63,195 nt of DNA, taken from assembly GCA_021806295.1 (NCBI GenBank), contig JAJZXS010000025.1, positions 1 through 63,195 of the forward strand. Direction: 5' to 3'. The notes under the pieces are model-generated. The model did not search any database, was not told the origin of the DNA, and saw nothing but the letters and a program-made list of their open reading frames with translations. The position numbers and the translations under genes are program-made. Every line of letters begins with the position of its first letter. Positions within the stretch are counted from its first letter, which is position 1. The DNA is from Thermoplasmata archaeon (GTDB lineage: Archaea > Thermoplasmatota > Thermoplasmata > Thermoplasmatales > Thermoplasmataceae). Below are positions 52,470-61,409 of this stretch, piece after piece.

Positions 52470-54296
52470 TTACTGATCCGGGTTTATGGATGATATCATT
52501 GGGATTTCATCCTTGTCCAGGTCAAGTCCTATTTCCTTGGAGGTAAGGTTTCTTCCAAGGCTTCTTTCATAGAAGCTTATGATCCTCTTCTTTTCCTCCA
52601 CGGTGTATTTTCTGAAGTATTTGTCCTTTTTCAGGTCAAACCCGGTCTTCTCCTCATACACATTTGCAGGTATTGAATACTTTCTCTGTGTTGAATCCCT
52701 GTAAAGTTCCGGTATCACATTGAATGCACAGAAAGGTATTACCCTTCCATCTGGCATTGCATAGTGTATATCACATCTCTCTACACGATCCACATCGTAT
52801 GTGTATGGGTCCTGGAAATGCATGAATCCTATGAACAGAGACTTGTAATGGAAGGCCTTCAGTCCATGGTAATCTCCCTCTGTGAAAGCATTGTATACCA
52901 TATCCTTCAGCTTGAATCCCTCAGGAGCCTTGCTGTAATCCACGAATTTCTTCAGGTGTAACAGCAGTTTGGTAACGGATTCTACCTTCTTTGGTGCCTG
53001 CCATTTTGCGTATTTTATATCGTCTCCAAGTTCGGAAAGGTATTCAAACATTCCCTTGACATCAACAAACCTTGTTACAGGTATGATTTTATCATTGTCA
53101 ACGAATATGTATGTTCCCATTCCGCATGCAAAGTGTATGGATAATTTGTATGTTGGATGGCCCTTGAGCGCTGCCACGAAGTTTGAAACATCTGTTGTTG
53201 CTGGCACGGTAAAGAAGTCTTCCCTTCCTATTGCGCCATCAAGCTGCTGCTCGATCTTCTTTATTGCTCCCGGGATTGTTATCCTCTGCCTTGCCCTTGC
53301 ACGGTCGGACATCCTTCCTACAAGACTTACTGGCTGGAAATTGACTCCCCTTACAACATCCATGTTGGATTTTGCAAACTTTATCATATCTCCAAGGTAC
53401 ATATCGTTTATTCCGCCTATAACAGTGGGCACAAGTACGACCCCCATTGGTGCCTGCTTGTAATGCTCCAGCGCCATGGGTATTTCCCAGAAGTTCTTTG
53501 GATTTGATCTCGGAGTTGGACCATCGAAACTCGTGTAAACAACGTTAGATCCTGCGTCCCTTGCCCTTTTGACAAAGTCAGGGTCGTATGCTGCCCTTAC
53601 ACTGTTTGTGTTCATCTGGACGTGCTCATAGCCTTCTTCCCTGGCGATTCTTATTACATCTATAATATCATCCCTGAGAGTCGGCTCTCCCCCAGTTATC
53701 TGCACTGCGTTAGCACCAACTGGTTTCTCGTTTCTCATTCTTCTGAGCATTAACCTAATCTGGTCCAGAGATGGCTCATATATGGGCTCGTTCTCCTTTG
53801 CATAGAAGAAACAGTACCAGCATGATAGGTCACACCTGTTCGTTATAACAACGTTTCCCAGTCCTGTATGGGATTTGTGCTTTACACACAGACCACAGTG
53901 TGTGGGGCATACAATTTTATCGGCATATACTGCAACGTTAGGATTCAATATTTTTGTGCCTTCCTTGTCCTGGAATTTTTTTGCCTCCTCGTACATATCA
54001 TAGTCTTCCCAGTACTTTTCTTTTGTTATACCATGTTCAGCGCATTCTTTGATAAGGTCAACTTCTCCCCCTTCCTCGTACACGATTGCGGGAATTCTCA
54101 TCTGATCGAATTTCTCTTCATCTGCGCATAGAGGGCATAAGCTTTCTGTTACTCTTAAAACAAGCATATCGTCTGTAATTAAATGGCCCATACTTTTCAA
54201 GAATTCATCTACAGTCTTGAACGGCGCGTTTCTACTTATCTCAAAGTCATTCGCCAGTCTGACCTCGGATTTATTTCTTTCTTCTGTCAATACCAT
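52470..54296 (-). CDS. tes: Tetraether lipid synthase-like radical SAM protein (Tes)
   Basis: A 608-residue radical SAM enzyme that matches the archaeal tetraether synthase, which joins two archaeol molecules tail to tail to form membrane-spanning lipid. The core motif VTNRCDLSCWYC-type CX3CX2C is at Cys155, Cys159 and Cys162. Before it are CPLC at 54-57, Cys85 and CPTHCGLCVKHKSHT with Cys130, 134 and 137, which bind additional iron-sulfur clusters in this group. VQITGGEPTLR follows. The start at 54296 has AGGTGA seven bases upstream. Thermoplasmata have tetraether lipids, so the assignment suits the organism. Archease lies downstream. Confidence 0.88.
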   Translation of the reverse strand: MVLTEERNKSEVRLANDFEISRNAPFKTVDEFLKSMGHLITDDMLVLRVTESLCPLCADEEKFDQMRIPAIVYEEGGEVDLIKECAEHGITKEKYWEDYDMYEEAKKFQDKEGTKILNPNVAVYADKIVCPTHCGLCVKHKSHTGLGNVVITNRCDLSCWYCFFYAKENEPIYEPSLDQIRLMLRRMRNEKPVGANAVQITGGEPTLRDDIIDVIRIAREEGYEHVQMNTNSVRAAYDPDFVKRARDAGSNVVYTSFDGPTPRSNPKNFWEIPMALEHYKQAPMGVVLVPTVIGGINDMYLGDMIKFAKSNMDVVRGVNFQPVSLVGRMSDRARARQRITIPGAIKKIEQQLDGAIGREDFFTVPATTDVSNFVAALKGHPTYKLSIHFACGMGTYIFVDNDKIIPVTRFVDVKGMFEYLSELGDDIKYAKWQAPKKVESVTKLLLHLKKFVDYSKAPEGFKLKDMVYNAFTEGDYHGLKAFHYKSLFIGFMHFQDPYTYDVDRVERCDIHYAMPDGRVIPFCAFNVIPELYRDSTQRKYSIPANVYEEKTGFDLKKDKYFRKYTVEEKKRIISFYERSLGRNLTSKEIGLDLDKDEIPMISSINPDQ

Positions 54297-54491
54297 CTTA
54301 ATTCACCTAATTAACTAATCATGTTAAGCATATAGAATAATATATAAGTTTTGTCTTTTTTCTTGCTAATAATGCAAAACACTAATTAGTGGCAATAATT
54401 ACAAAATATGCCTTTATATATAAGAAAAACAGATATTCATGGTTATTTTATCTTATATGACTAATTTATACATGAAAATCATAATATAAAA

Positions 54492-55310
54492 TTAATATTT
54501 TTTATTCTGTATTTTGATTTCCTTCAGCAGCTGGTTATACATATAATCTATATTGGAGGCTGTGTGCACAGTTATGCCCTTATCAGACAGATAATTTTTA
54601 AGCTGTTCCCTTGAGATCATATCAGTGGTATCCCCTATTTTTTCCTTGATAACAGTGGGAATTAATTTTACCAGATTCTGCCTTTCAACAGACTTCATAT
54701 TTTTTTCTATTTTTTTACGGGCTTCCCTGTTAACACGGTCAATTTTCAGCTTTAATTCCTGATCTACCGGAAAATCAAAATTTATTCCCTTATCCATCCA
54801 GAAATTATTCATATTACTGTCTATTTCATCAGATTCTAAATCCACAACCTCACTGTCAAAATACTGTAACATATCCTGTATAAGTGAATCTATGGATTTT
54901 TCATTGACCTCTCTGGTAAGTGGCAGTACCTTCTTTTCATCATTTTCTTCCAGGAGGTCATCGATATTGAATGTGTTTAACTCTGCGAACCAGTCCGCTT
55001 CCTCATGGTATTTGTAACCCACATCATTTGATATATACATAATATCAATTTCTGCAATCTTGCCTCTGTACTTCTTGCAATCTATGGAAGAGCAGTCCAT
55101 ATCCTCATCTTCGAATCTTTTTATAGAAATCACAATGGATTTAATTCCGCTTTCTCCTGCATTCTTCAGGAATTTTGCAGCTCCCCCCATGCGTTTATCC
55201 CACTCGAAGCTAATCACTATATCCACATCTGTGGAATAATATATAGAAATTTCATTCCTTTTGGAATATTTTACAATGCTGTCCCACAGTAATTCCATTT
55301 TATCTTTCAT
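54492..55310 (-). CDS. Unknown 272-residue acidic protein
   Basis: No family recognised. The N-terminal 120 residues (ISIYYSTDVDIVISFEWDKR and KSIVISIKRFEDEDMDCSS, then CKKYRGKIAEIDIMYI) look like an alpha/beta domain, perhaps with nuclease-type strands, though no catalytic set can be named. A short acidic linker (LLEENDEKKVLPL) follows, and the C-terminal third is strongly helical and charged, with a likely coiled coil near residues 200-225. A final GITVHTAS region may be another small domain. The ATG at 55310 is preferred over the TTG at 55322. The next gene upstream on the same strand (55398-56117) may be in the same operon. Confidence 0.55.
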   Translation of the reverse strand: MKDKMELLWDSIVKYSKRNEISIYYSTDVDIVISFEWDKRMGGAAKFLKNAGESGIKSIVISIKRFEDEDMDCSSIDCKKYRGKIAEIDIMYISNDVGYKYHEEADWFAELNTFNIDDLLEENDEKKVLPLTREVNEKSIDSLIQDMLQYFDSEVVDLESDEIDSNMNNFWMDKGINFDFPVDQELKLKIDRVNREARKKIEKNMKSVERQNLVKLIPTVIKEKIGDTTDMISREQLKNYLSDKGITVHTASNIDYMYNQLLKEIKIQNKKY

Positions 55311-55397
55311 ATTAGACCACAATACAGATAATTAAGATAAAACTCATATAAAAGGATTTTTAATATTATTTTGTATGCACTTAAATATTATAATATT

Positions 55398-56117
55398 TCA
55401 GGATGTGTTTCCTAAACCGTATTTCCTGTAGAAATCCTGTAAGGCACCTGATTTTATGGCATCAAAAACCTTTTTTGATTCAATATCTGGATTTTCTGTT
55501 AAAATCCAGGAAAATTTCTTTCCAGTTTTATCAAGAATGTAATGGTTAAATTTCCAGTATTTCGCCTCACTCTCCCACAGAATTCCGTAATTAGCCTGCC
55601 CGGATAAAATTCTCTGGGGTATTTCCCTATGGTGTAGGTCGCATATTATAGCCTCGCCCTTCAGGTCTCCATAATAACCACATTGCTTTTCATAATATTT
55701 TTTAAATGCCATTCCTATGGATGATAACTGGGGGTTTGGTATTGCAAGACCTTTTCTATCGATTTCACACAGGTCTGGCTTATTACCCTTACCGGACCAT
55801 GCAATGCACATATGATCCTCAAAAGCAGGAAACCTGTCACTTAAATTCATTCTGCGGATCAACTCGTTATCAATGCAGATTATATGGGGAACACCTTCTA
55901 TTTGGAGGTTCCCCAGAGAAATTGGAACGCCATTTGCCCTTTTCCTCACAAGAACCGAGGGCAATGTTTCAACATAAACCCTGATTCCGGATGAGGCGAA
56001 ATATGAGATAATTTGAGGTACTATAAACCACTGGCTCCCTGATACAGAGATTTTAACTCCATCGGTATACCCAAAAAAATCTGAAACAATATCAAATCCG
56101 GGGGATGCAAATTTCAT
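55398..56117 (-). CDS. Cytosolic substrate-binding-protein-like domain
   Basis: A 239-residue protein whose pattern recalls the molybdate/sulfate-type binding proteins: an N-terminal VKISVSGSQWFIVPQIISYF segment, LRRMNL-like DNELIRRMNLSD, GLAIPNPQLSSIGMAFKKYYEK, and ILSGQANYGILWESEA. No signal peptide or lipobox precedes it, so it should be inside the cell and may sense a ligand rather than deliver it. It has several cysteines (about six), unusual for a secreted binding protein. The relationship with the following unknown gene is not clear. It is 80 bases upstream of it on the same strand. Family assignment is tentative. Confidence 0.5.
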   Translation of the reverse strand: MKFASPGFDIVSDFFGYTDGVKISVSGSQWFIVPQIISYFASSGIRVYVETLPSVLVRKRANGVPISLGNLQIEGVPHIICIDNELIRRMNLSDRFPAFEDHMCIAWSGKGNKPDLCEIDRKGLAIPNPQLSSIGMAFKKYYEKQCGYYGDLKGEAIICDLHHREIPQRILSGQANYGILWESEAKYWKFNHYILDKTGKKFSWILTENPDIESKKVFDAIKSGALQDFYRKYGLGNTS

Positions 56118-56497
56118 AAGTAATGATATTATAGATATATAAATAGGTTAGTCGTGGCATGTAGTTATGGGATATAAGAAGGATGAAAAATACACCCTTC
56201 AATTTATTGCATTTTGATTTTCACATTGGATTTTTGATATTGAGTAATATCATAATAAATAATAAAAAATTTGAATTAATACGAAGTTACGATTATATAT
56301 TCATTCTTTGTAGCGGATTTGTTGGTTTTCGACTTAAATATACAAAAGCCGTTAATATAATAGATAACTTTTGAAATCTTTTGAGTGAATTATGAAATCT
56401 TACAAAATATACATAATTTCGTTTTTTTTTGATTTATTCTACAAAAATAATAACGTATTTATAAGTTAAATGTATATACGAATTGTAGGGTGAAAGT
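56118..56497. other. AT-rich intergenic region
   Basis: About 380 bases with very high AT content and no convincing gene. A 63-codon frame at 56183-56374 exists but is dominated by isoleucine, asparagine and phenylalanine and has no signal supporting it. The last 60 bases, with TATACGAATTG and GGGTGAAAG before 56498, provide the start region of the next gene. Nothing else is seen. Confidence 0.5.
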
Positions 56498-56818
56498 ATG
56501 GTACAGAATAAATTACAGACTGTTAATTCAGTTGAAAGGGATGAAGAAAAGAATGTAGTGGTTAGAACATACATGGGCAGGCCTTCTAAATTGCACGAGA
56601 ATCAGATGTGCATACTGAAAAACTGCATAGAAGATAAAAAAGTTTGCACCGTACGTGAAATCCAGAAATATATAGAAGAAGAATTTGACGTTACATATTC
56701 ATCAAAGGAAGTCAGGGAAATACTTAGAAAGTTCAACCTTAACTATTATCCATTATTGAGAAAATATACATATGCCAGTTACTATAATGAAAAGATTATT
56801 AAAAAATTTGATTTTTAA
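56498..56818 (+). CDS. Solo IS630-type winged-helix protein
   Basis: A 106-residue protein with only a DNA-binding domain. GRPSKLHENQMCILKNCI, then VCTVREIQKYIEEEFDVTYSSKEV, then REILRKFNLNYYPLLRK matches the N-terminal winged helix of IS630-type transposases. There is no DDE domain downstream, and the frame ends cleanly with its own Shine-Dalgarno (GGGTGAAAG) and terminator-like hairpin. It could be a transposase fragment or a domesticated regulator. Its N-terminal 25 residues are charged and not seen in transposases. Confidence 0.62.
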   Translation: MVQNKLQTVNSVERDEEKNVVVRTYMGRPSKLHENQMCILKNCIEDKKVCTVREIQKYIEEEFDVTYSSKEVREILRKFNLNYYPLLRKYTYASYYNEKIIKKFDF

Positions 56819-56841
56819 TTATATATGTATTTGATTTTTAT

Positions 56842-56870
56842 CTGTCATTATTGCGATAATGACAGTTTTT
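56842..56870 (+). terminator. Perfect 10-bp hairpin with T-tract
   Basis: CTGTCATTAT (56842-56851) pairs perfectly with ATAATGACAG (56856-56865) around TGCG, followed by TTTTT. It lies 23 bases after the solo helix-turn-helix gene and looks like a bacterial-type intrinsic terminator, which in archaea can also end transcripts. Confidence 0.6.
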
Positions 56871-57005
56871 ACTATTTCCTTGACCTTTTGGGCTTTTAAC
56901 ATTACTACACGTCATTTTAACTCACGAGCACGAAGTCCACGGGTTAAGTAGAAGACAGGGGCACAGCAGGCAATATTCTTATTAGATTGTGATAAATTAC
57001 CATGA

Positions 57006-57764
57006 ATGAATATACGCAGATATATAGATTCAAATTTCATTGTGGTAGGCCACAGAGGGTTGCCATCAAAATATATAGAGAATACTATGGAGTCCTTTGA
57101 AAATGCATTTAAATTCACAAACATTGTTGAACTGGACGTTCACCTTTCCAGTGATAATGAGGTATTCGTAATACATGACTTCAATCTGCAGCGCCTCGCG
57201 TCATTGAACCAGGAAGTAGAAAGCATGAGTTCCGGAGAAATCTATGAGGTTAATATTGGAAGTCAAAAAATTCCGAAATTAAAGGATCTTTTAATGGCAC
57301 ACAGGGACAAATACTTTCTTGTAGAATTAAAAACTGTGCATGACGATGGTTATATCATCAAAAATGATCTCCCAATGCACACCCTTAATGTAATAAGGGA
57401 AACAGGAATGGAGGACCATGTATGCATTATTTCTTTTGACCCCTATGCAATCAAACGAACGAGAGAATTGAATGGCACTATTATGCTGGGCCTTGATTAC
57501 GATAGCCATTCGGAAAAATATATAGGAAAAATCGATTGCAAGGACCTTGAGTCCATGGATATATCCCTTTATCTCCCAGAATTCAAGGAAGAATATATTG
57601 AAAAATTTATAAAAATCCACGGGGCAGGTTACTCTGTTTTGCCATGGACAGTAGATGACCCTGAAGATGCAGATAAGATATGCAACGCAGGATTAAACGG
57701 ATTTATCACAAATAAGGTGGATATTATGGCCGGTAAATGTGGTCCTGATGAACATAAGAAATGA
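57006..57764 (+). CDS. ugpQ: Glycerophosphodiester phosphodiesterase
   Basis: Hydrolyses glycerophosphodiesters to glycerol phosphate and an alcohol. The 252-residue TIM barrel has VVGHRGLPSKYIENTMESF at the N-terminus, ELDVHLSSDNEVFVIHDFNL with the metal ligands and catalytic histidine, LVELKTV, and the final YSVLPWTVDDPEDADK. GDPD enzymes in archaea may recycle head groups of ether lipids. The start is an ATG; another ATG four bases upstream is in a different frame. Its stop is 73 bases from the methylmalonyl-CoA mutase gene. Confidence 0.93.
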   Translation: MNIRRYIDSNFIVVGHRGLPSKYIENTMESFENAFKFTNIVELDVHLSSDNEVFVIHDFNLQRLASLNQEVESMSSGEIYEVNIGSQKIPKLKDLLMAHRDKYFLVELKTVHDDGYIIKNDLPMHTLNVIRETGMEDHVCIISFDPYAIKRTRELNGTIMLGLDYDSHSEKYIGKIDCKDLESMDISLYLPEFKEEYIEKFIKIHGAGYSVLPWTVDDPEDADKICNAGLNGFITNKVDIMAGKCGPDEHKK

Positions 57765-57837
57765 TCTGGGTCCTACCATACTGATTCTATATGTGTCCCA
57801 TAAGAAAAATATTAATGCTTTTAGCTATTAAGAGAAT

Positions 57838-59541
57838 ATGGATAATTTCTGGGATATAAAAGCAAAGGAAATAATGCAATCCTTCAGTGAAGATAAAAAT
57901 TATGAAAAATGGAAGGAAGCGGTTTTGAATCCGTGGAACAAAAAAACCGGTTATAAGGATAAAACCAGGGAAAATTCATCATCGATGCCAGTAAAGGAAC
58001 TTTATACAGCTGGAGACCTTCCCAGAGACGCTGCCGAAAGAATTGGCTATCCGGGTGAGTACCCGTTTACACGTGGTATATACCCGAACATGTACAGGGG
58101 AAGAAACTGGACCATGCGTATGTTCTCGGGTTTCGGGACACCGGACGATACAAATAAGAGGCTGAAATATTTAATAGAAAATGGGGAGACAGGGCTGAGT
58201 ATAGCATTTGATATGCCAACGCTTTATGGTTACGATTGTGACAGCAAAAGGGCAGAGGGCGAGGTAGGCAAATGCGGTGTTAATGTTTCATCACTTCATG
58301 ATATGGAGAGAATATTTGATGGCATTGACCTCTCAAAGGTAAGCACATCCATGACAATAAATGCTCCTGCGGCCATACTCACAGCAATGTATTTTGTACT
58401 GGCAGAAAAAAAGGGCATACCCTTAGAAAAAATTTCTGGAACAGTACAGGCAGATATACTGAAGGAGTATATAGCCCAGAAAGAATGGATGTACCCGCCT
58501 GAGGCCCATCTAAGGCTAATCAGGGACATGCTTGTATATTCAACAGAACACGTCCCAAAATGGAATTACATAAGTGTTTCAGGATATCACATAAGGGAGG
58601 CCGGATCCAGCGCGGTACAGGAGCTTGCATTTACTCTTGCTGATGGGTTTTATTACATTGAGATGGGCATAAATGCAGGATTGGACGTGGATGATTTTGC
58701 ACCGAGAACATCATTTTTCTTCAATTCATCCATTAACTTCTTTGAGGAGATTGCAAAATTCAGGGCGGCTAGGCGCATATGGGCAACGGTGCTTAAGGAA
58801 AAATACAATGCAAAAAACCCGAAAAGCATGGCGTTGAAATTCCATACACAAACATCCGGTTACACGCTTACATGGCAGCAGCCACTGAACAATATAGTCA
58901 GAACAACAATAGAAGCCATGGCAGCAGTTCTGGGGGGCACCCAGAGCCTGCACACCAATTCCTACGATGAAGCCTGGGCGCTTCCAACTGATGATGCAGT
59001 AAAGGTTGCACTGAGGACACAGCAAATACTGGCTGAGGAAACTGGAATAACCGATGTTATTGATCCACTGGGTGGCTCTTATTATCTGGAGCGGCTCACA
59101 TGTGAGATGGAGATCGAGGCATACAAATACTTCTCAGAAATTGAGAAGATGGGGGGAATCCTTAATGCCGTAAAATCCGGATATTTGCAAAAGGAAATAG
59201 CTGACACATCATATAAAAAGCAGCTAAAAATAGAAAGAGAGGAGGATATAATAGTAGGGGTAAACAAATATGTTGACAGGGATGAAAAACCGATCAACAC
59301 ATTGAAGATCACCGATGTGGCTGAGAAAGGTCAAATAAGTAGCCTTGAGAATGTCAAAAAGAACAGGGACGAATCTAAAGTTTCAAGGTCTCTTGAGGAA
59401 CTCCATAAAGCGATGGAAGATGATAGGGTTAATCTCATGCCCTATATAATGGAATGCGTTAGAAATTACTGCACGCTGGAAGAAATATCAAATGTTGGGA
59501 GGGAGATATTCGGTGAGTGGAAGGAGCCAAAAATATACTGA
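57838..59541 (+). CDS. mcmA1: Methylmalonyl-CoA mutase, large (substrate-binding) subunit
   Basis: Catalyses, with the B12-binding subunit, the conversion of methylmalonyl-CoA to succinyl-CoA. The 567-residue protein has YPFTRGIYPNMYRGRNWTMR and FSGFGTPDDTNKR (CoA contact region), GLSIAFDMPTLYGYD, SGTVQADILKEYIAQKEWMYP, and SVSGYHIREAG and HTNSYDEAWALPTDDA later. No B12 domain is fused, which is the usual archaeal arrangement. Its 3' end overlaps the small subunit gene by 29 bases. The operon continues with meaB. Methylmalonyl-CoA epimerase is not seen in the window. Confidence 0.96.
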   Translation: MDNFWDIKAKEIMQSFSEDKNYEKWKEAVLNPWNKKTGYKDKTRENSSSMPVKELYTAGDLPRDAAERIGYPGEYPFTRGIYPNMYRGRNWTMRMFSGFGTPDDTNKRLKYLIENGETGLSIAFDMPTLYGYDCDSKRAEGEVGKCGVNVSSLHDMERIFDGIDLSKVSTSMTINAPAAILTAMYFVLAEKKGIPLEKISGTVQADILKEYIAQKEWMYPPEAHLRLIRDMLVYSTEHVPKWNYISVSGYHIREAGSSAVQELAFTLADGFYYIEMGINAGLDVDDFAPRTSFFFNSSINFFEEIAKFRAARRIWATVLKEKYNAKNPKSMALKFHTQTSGYTLTWQQPLNNIVRTTIEAMAAVLGGTQSLHTNSYDEAWALPTDDAVKVALRTQQILAEETGITDVIDPLGGSYYLERLTCEMEIEAYKYFSEIEKMGGILNAVKSGYLQKEIADTSYKKQLKIEREEDIIVGVNKYVDRDEKPINTLKITDVAEKGQISSLENVKKNRDESKVSRSLEELHKAMEDDRVNLMPYIMECVRNYCTLEEISNVGREIFGEWKEPKIY

Positions 59542-59959
59542 AGCACCCATAAAGGTTCTGCTGGCAAAACCGGCTATAGATGGGCATGACCGCGGCATAT
59601 TTGTCCTTGCAAAGGCTTTCAGGGATGCAGGTATGGACGTTATTTATGCCGGGCTTTTGCCAACACCGGAGGAAGTTGTTGATACCGCGATAAATGAGGA
59701 TGTGGACGTAATTGCGCTCAGCCTCTTGAACGGTGCCCACATGACCGCGTTCAGGAATGTTATGGAAATACTCAAAAAAAGAGGGGTACAGGACATAGCC
59801 GTGGTTGGTGGCGGAATTATACCTGATGAGGATAAACCTGCCCTTGAGAAGATGGGAATAACAGGGAACTTTGGTCCTGGCACGCCTCTAAATGTTATAA
59901 TAGACCATATTAAAACAAGGGCCAGGGAAATAAGGAAAATGAGAGAAAATGAATACTGA
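59513..59959 (+). CDS. mcmA2: Methylmalonyl-CoA mutase, B12-binding subunit
   Basis: The small subunit that binds adenosylcobalamin. In about 148 residues it has IKVLLAKPAIDGHDRGIFVLAKAF with the DxHxxG histidine that replaces the lower axial ligand, then VIYAGLLPTPEEVV, ALSLLNGAHM and VVGGGIIPDED. GTG 59513 is preferred, with GGAGGGAG upstream, though the frame is open from an ATG at 59492. It overlaps the large subunit by 29 bases and meaB by 11 bases. Together they form one functional mutase. Confidence 0.94.
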   Translation: MSGRSQKYTEAPIKVLLAKPAIDGHDRGIFVLAKAFRDAGMDVIYAGLLPTPEEVVDTAINEDVDVIALSLLNGAHMTAFRNVMEILKKRGVQDIAVVGGGIIPDEDKPALEKMGITGNFGPGTPLNVIIDHIKTRAREIRKMRENEY

Positions 59960-60869
59960 TATCCTGGCTCAGGGCATACTGCATGGAGATTACAGGGCCA
60001 TTGCAAGATCAATATCCCTCATAGAAAACTCAGGCTACGAGGTAAGGAAGGCCATAATTAAAAGGATATACGGTCACGGCGATGCAAAGGTTGTTGGCAT
60101 CACAGGACCACCAGGCGTGGGAAAAAGCACAGCAATAGGGAATCTGGCACCTTTACTTGCTGCCCATGGAAAGGTTGCGGTTCTGGCAATTGACCCGGCA
60201 AGCCCCTTCTCTGGAGGTGCCATACTCGGAAACCGGATACGGATGCAGTCGGCATTGAGTAAGCAGGGAATATATATGAGGAGCACGTCAAATAGACTTT
60301 ACAACGGTGGGCTCTCAGAATATACCTGGGATATTGTAAAGGTTCTGGAGGCTGCCGGAAATGATTATATAATCCTTGAAACTGTTGGTTCCGGGCAGGC
60401 AGATATAGATGTTATGGACATTGCGGATGTGACGTGCGTATTCCTTGCCCCCGGTCTTGGAGATGAGATACAGGCGATAAAGTCGGGAATAATGGAAATA
60501 GGTGACATCTTTGTAGTTAACAAAATAGACAGGGAGGGTTCATATCTTGCAATCAAGGACATAAGAGAATCACTTAGCATGAGCAATAAACTGGAAACCC
60601 CGGTTATCGGGGTTAATTCACTTACTGGCGATCACTATGGGGAACTGGTACAGAGCATCCTGAAAATGAATGCCCGAAATCCACGTGAAAAATATTACAA
60701 AAAACTTAAGATGGTTGTCATGGAGGCCATTTATGATGAATATTCGAATTATGTTGACAGCATAGAATTTGGAGATAATCCTTTGAAAGAAGACCCTTAT
60801 ACCATGGCCGAGGAAATACTTGGAAAGCAGGTGGCAAGGCCAGAGAAACTTAAGGACAGGGAAAGATAA
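59949..60869 (+). CDS. meaB: Methylmalonyl-CoA mutase-associated GTPase MeaB
   Basis: A G3E-type GTPase chaperone that loads and protects cobalamin in methylmalonyl-CoA mutase. The 306-residue protein carries Walker A GPPGVGKSTAIG near residue 54, IDPASPFSGGAILGNRIRMQ, ETVGSGQADIDV (switch II), NKIDREGS (NKxD) and the C-terminal helix region. It overlaps the small subunit gene by 11 bases. This arrangement of mutase and MeaB is common. The C-terminus is a little short. Confidence 0.95.
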   Translation: MNTDILAQGILHGDYRAIARSISLIENSGYEVRKAIIKRIYGHGDAKVVGITGPPGVGKSTAIGNLAPLLAAHGKVAVLAIDPASPFSGGAILGNRIRMQSALSKQGIYMRSTSNRLYNGGLSEYTWDIVKVLEAAGNDYIILETVGSGQADIDVMDIADVTCVFLAPGLGDEIQAIKSGIMEIGDIFVVNKIDREGSYLAIKDIRESLSMSNKLETPVIGVNSLTGDHYGELVQSILKMNARNPREKYYKKLKMVVMEAIYDEYSNYVDSIEFGDNPLKEDPYTMAEEILGKQVARPEKLKDRER

Positions 60870-60986
60870 AAATAGCATAATGGAAAGAAATAGTGGCGGA
60901 TAAAGATTTTTTTATATTTAGTGCTGAAAAAACTGTATGGTGAATATTAACGTAAACTTTTAGTACTCATAATTTATATTTGAAAT

Positions 60987-61367
60987 ATGTACAGACCGTT
61001 AAAATATTACTCTGACGAGTTTATGAAAAATATTAACAACAGGGCAAGAGAAATAATGAGCTACATGTACCCGCCGGTTACAGTGTATGAGGACAATGGA
61101 TACATAGGGATAGATGCAGACCTTCCCGGGTTTGACAGGGATGATATAAAGGTTACAATTGAGAAGAATGCTATTGTAATAAGGGCTGAACGGGAGATCA
61201 AACCAGATGGCACGGTATTCGAAAACCAGAGACCTGACAAAGTTTTCAAAAGAATGCAACTCCCCCTTGAGGTTGATACTGAACAGGATTTCACAGCAAA
61301 ATACACCGATGGTGTACTATCATTAAGAATACCTGTAAAGAATGTAAAAACAGTAAAAATTGAATGA
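60987..61367 (+). CDS. hsp20: Small heat shock protein Hsp20
   Basis: A 126-residue alpha-crystallin-domain chaperone that holds unfolding proteins. Characteristic: VTVYEDNGYIGIDADLPGFDRDDIKVTIEK, IVIRAEREIK, then FKRMQLPLEVDTEQ and the C-terminal GVLSLRIPVKN. The I-x-V type tail (IPV) is present. Upstream, CGTAAACTTTTAG at 60950-60962 lies about 29 bases before the ATG and could be the BRE/TATA. It resembles the thermosome promoter in its GTAAACT. Only one copy in this window. Confidence 0.93.
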   Translation: MYRPLKYYSDEFMKNINNRAREIMSYMYPPVTVYEDNGYIGIDADLPGFDRDDIKVTIEKNAIVIRAEREIKPDGTVFENQRPDKVFKRMQLPLEVDTEQDFTAKYTDGVLSLRIPVKNVKTVKIE

Positions 61368-61409
61368 GATTTTAAATCTAAATAGAATTTATTTTTAGAG
61401 ATAACAGGT

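Noticed and set aside
56183-56374. 63-codon forward frame in the AT-rich gap
   Set aside because: Low-complexity composition from AT-rich DNA, no ribosome-binding or promoter support and no recognisable protein pattern.
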